DNA of 64,000 nt from the NCBI RefSeq assembly GCF_013128195.2, contig NZ_CP053452.2, forward strand, positions 3,410,001 through 3,474,000, written 5' to 3'. A program made the position numbers and the translations under genes. The DNA comes from Frigoriglobus tundricola. GTDB taxonomy: Bacteria; Planctomycetota; Planctomycetia; Gemmatales; Gemmataceae. Shown here piece after piece: positions 62,166 to 64,000 of the stretch; positions within the stretch are counted from its first letter, which is position 1; every line of letters begins with the position of its first letter. The notes under the pieces are model-generated. The model was not told where the DNA came from, made no database searches, and saw nothing but the letters and a program-made list of their open reading frames with translations.

Positions 62166-62491
62166 TGGGCGGCCTCGATCCGAGGTGTGGCGGAGGACTG
62201 GATTCCTCACCCCTAATTGTAAATTGCCCGTCCGGACGACAAAAGGACTGGTCGCCCAGCCGCCGAAAGCTTCACACACTCTTTGCATTTGCCGCGAGTC
62301 AACGAAATGAGGCGCGAGACGGCCGAACGGCCGCGTTCAGCTGGGAGATGCGCAAACGAAGGGTGGTGGTCCGGAGTGCGGTCCGCTCGCGGAGCGAGCG
62401 GCGCGCGGAGCATCGGAACAACCCCGTCACATCCGCCCGGGCGTCGCGACCGCTCGCGGAGCGAGCGGACCACACTCCGGGCGAAAGCCAC
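62166..62491. repeat. 326-base spacer with a repeated hyphenated palindrome
   Basis: A 19-base hyphenated palindrome, CCGCTCGCGGAGCGAGCGG, occurs at 62383-62401 and 62450-62468. Outer arms (CCGGAGTGCGGTCC and its partner GGACCACACTCCGG, about 62371-62384 and 62467-62480) form a longer inverted repeat around them. It may act as a terminator for the upstream kinase gene. No ORF is supported. Confidence 0.6.
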
Positions 62492-64000
62492 TTACTCCTG
62501 TTCGGGTTCGGGCTTGCGGCGGAGGACCTTCGCCAACCCGTACCCCAGGCCGACCGCGGACAGCACACCGAACGCGCCGGCCGCGAGCATCATCCAGTCG
62601 CGGCGGTCCGGCGGCCAGACCGGCCGGTCCATCGGTGCGGTGGGGAGCGGGGGCCGCACGGCGCGCGCCGCGGGCGCCGGGTCCGTCACCAGTTCGACGT
62701 CCACTTCGTTCTCAACGGGGAGCGGAAGCGGGGGCGCCTGCGGGGGGAGCGCGGGGACCGTTCCCGATTTCGGCGGAGCGGTCCGCGGCAGTGAGGGCCA
62801 CGGCGCGGTCTCGATCTGCCGGCCCGGCGGCGGCGCGGCCGGCGGCTGCGGTGCGGGCAGCGCGATCTTCGCCAGCTCCGGGTGCGATTCGCTCTCCAAC
62901 CAGTCCCGGTACGCGGGCACGAGATTCGCGGCGACGGGTGTGGCGCCCGTGGTCGCGAACGGCGCGAGCGCCGCGGCCGCTTCCGCCGGCGTCCGGTACC
63001 GGTCGTCGGCCCGTTTGGCGAGGAACCGGTCCAGAACCGCCTGGAACGCGGCCGGGACATCGGTCCCGGTCGCGGCCGCGACCGGGACCGGCCGCTGGGT
63101 CGCGTGCTTGAGCATCTGCGCCATGATGTTCGTTTCGTTGAACGGCGGGCGCCCGGTGAGACAATGGTAGAGCACGCACCCGATGCTGTAGATGTCCGCC
63201 CGGATGTCGGCGGTGCGGGCGTCCTTGGCCTGCTCGGGGGCGAGATAGTCGGGGGTGCCCAGAACGGACCCTTCCTGCGTGAGTTGCGTGTCGATTTGCG
63301 CTTCCGACACGTCCTCGTCGAACAGCTCCCGGCCCAGACCGATGTCGAGGATCTTGACCGTGGCCTCCCAGGTGGTGTCCGGTTTCCCCTTGGCCGGTTC
63401 CGGGGTGAGCATCATGTTGGACGGCTTCACGTCGCGGTGGACCATGCGCTTTTCGTACAGGTGCTGGAGCCCGTCGAGCGCCTGCCGCATGAGCCGCGCC
63501 GCCTCGCCCAGCGGCAACCGGGTGCGGCGCTCCAGCACCTCGTTGAGGGTCTCCCCCTCCAAATACTCCATCACGATATAGTTGATGCTGCCGCTCTCAC
63601 CGACCTGGTACGCGCGGACCACGTTCGGGTGATCGAACTGGGTGAGTAACCGGGCCTCGCGCTGGAACCGGCCGAGGATGTGCGAGTTCCGGGCCTTCGA
63701 CGCCGGCAGGATCTTCAGCGCCACCATCTGACCGGAGGTGTGAGCGGCCTTGTACACGCCGCCCATCTGCCCCTTACCGATCTGGTCGAGGATCTTGTAC
63801 TCGCCCAGGAAAAAGCCGTCCGCACGGCCCCGCTGCACGAGCGCCGCCTGGTACTCCGTGAGCGCCCGGCGGGTGACGAGGAACCGGCGGAACGAGTCCA
63901 CGCGCTCGTCGCCGCCCGGTCGCTCCTCGCGCCACTTCCCGTACAGCGATTCCACCTCGTCGGCCGGCAACAACCGGCTCTTGACCAGGAGCGTGCAGTA
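62492..64000 (-). CDS. Serine/threonine protein kinase with C-terminal membrane helix (5' partial)
   Basis: The frame runs through the window edge, so the first codons are missing. A TTG at 63973 is the earliest possible start inside the window, but upstream codons (TLLVKSRLLPADEVES) also look coding. Kinase motifs are GKGQMGGVYKA, VALKIL with the Lys, HRDVKPSNMM with an intact catalytic Asp, DIGLG in place of DFG and GTPDYLAPEQ. A Pro-rich linker (about 370-470) leads to a membrane helix (WMMLAAGAFGVLSAVGLGYG) and a basic tail. It is a PknB-type, membrane-anchored kinase as common in planctomycetes, with an unusual DIG magnesium-binding motif. Confidence 0.9.
   Translation of the reverse strand, partial: YCTLLVKSRLLPADEVESLYGKWREERPGGDERVDSFRRFLVTRRALTEYQAALVQRGRADGFFLGEYKILDQIGKGQMGGVYKAAHTSGQMVALKILPASKARNSHILGRFQREARLLTQFDHPNVVRAYQVGESGSINYIVMEYLEGETLNEVLERRTRLPLGEAARLMRQALDGLQHLYEKRMVHRDVKPSNMMLTPEPAKGKPDTTWEATVKILDIGLGRELFDEDVSEAQIDTQLTQEGSVLGTPDYLAPEQAKDARTADIRADIYSIGCVLYHCLTGRPPFNETNIMAQMLKHATQRPVPVAAATGTDVPAAFQAVLDRFLAKRADDRYRTPAEAAAALAPFATTGATPVAANLVPAYRDWLESESHPELAKIALPAPQPPAAPPPGRQIETAPWPSLPRTAPPKSGTVPALPPQAPPLPLPVENEVDVELVTDPAPAARAVRPPLPTAPMDRPVWPPDRRDWMMLAAGAFGVLSAVGLGYGLAKVLRRKPEPEQE

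Noticed and set aside
62492-63973. Complete kinase gene starting at 63973
   Set aside because: The possible TTG start is preceded by further coding-like codons to the window edge, so the gene is treated as partial.
1-64000. CRISPR array
   Set aside because: No regularly spaced direct repeats with unique spacers were found. The tandem repeats at 1341-1380 have no spacers.

Overview
The window reads as chromosome of a Gemmata-like planctomycete (Gemmataceae). It is very GC-rich, and its gene families are ones known mainly from Planctomycetota: a DUF1559 pilin-like protein beside a carboxypeptidase-regulatory-like lipoprotein, a DUF1501 protein, a large dehydrogenase/HEAT/cytochrome c protein, TIGR03000-type proteins, PPC-domain and DUF11-type surface proteins, and Ser/Thr kinases including a kinase-SUMF1 fusion. 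No rRNA, CRISPR array or complete tRNA was seen.

Layout. 1-1666: the tail of an unknown gene, then a 1.3 kb imperfect palindrome made of nested inverted repeats with a small ORF near its centre. 1667-6008: thyA-folA, a gap with a nested hairpin, then a two-gene unit with a 4-base overlap that encodes a SIR2-SLOG (ThsA-like) protein and a divergent ThiC-like radical-SAM protein. This stretch is visibly lower in GC than its surroundings. 6009-9062: a Gemmata-type family protein, the 3' half of a tRNA-Arg(TCT) (candidate attachment site), an IS66 transposase remnant and an unknown gene. 9494-24935: transglutaminase-like protein, a frameshifted SF1-helicase-like gene, Dabb protein, HAD phosphatase, phosphatase-fold lipoprotein, SDR, small unknown proteins and a roughly 2000-residue TPR gene broken by about six frameshifts. 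25001-26989: an IS1595-family element sits inside a small gene, with a 9-base direct repeat. 27026-33489: SET protein, LpxL-type acyltransferase, two related toxin-antitoxin-like gene pairs, an AAA ATPase, a Gfo/Idh/MocA oxidoreductase, a GNAT and a TPR protein. 33721-49508: hisI, the dehydrogenase/HEAT/cytochrome protein, a PhnD-like binding protein, the DUF1559 pair, a zinc-ribbon membrane protein, DUF1501, DUF4058, PPC and DUF11 proteins. 49509-57985: two hairpins with the same loop, two TIGR03000-type secreted proteins, an M48 protease, and a thiol-redox cluster (thioredoxin-NHL, DsbD-N-like, DsbD). 58000-64000: a large hairpin, a receiver protein, miaA, the pseudokinase-SUMF1 gene and a partial Ser/Thr kinase.

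The most promising candidate for an undescribed system is the SIR2-SLOG plus ThiC-like pair at 3502-6008. It pairs an NAD-type effector fold known from Thoeris defence with a radical-SAM nucleotide-rearranging fold, where Thoeris would have a TIR partner. The second is the pair of toxin-antitoxin-like modules at 28496-29010 and 31058-31587. Several genes, including miaA, change frame at G/C-rich tracts while staying coding-like on both sides. Base-level errors should be excluded before any of them is called a true pseudogene.
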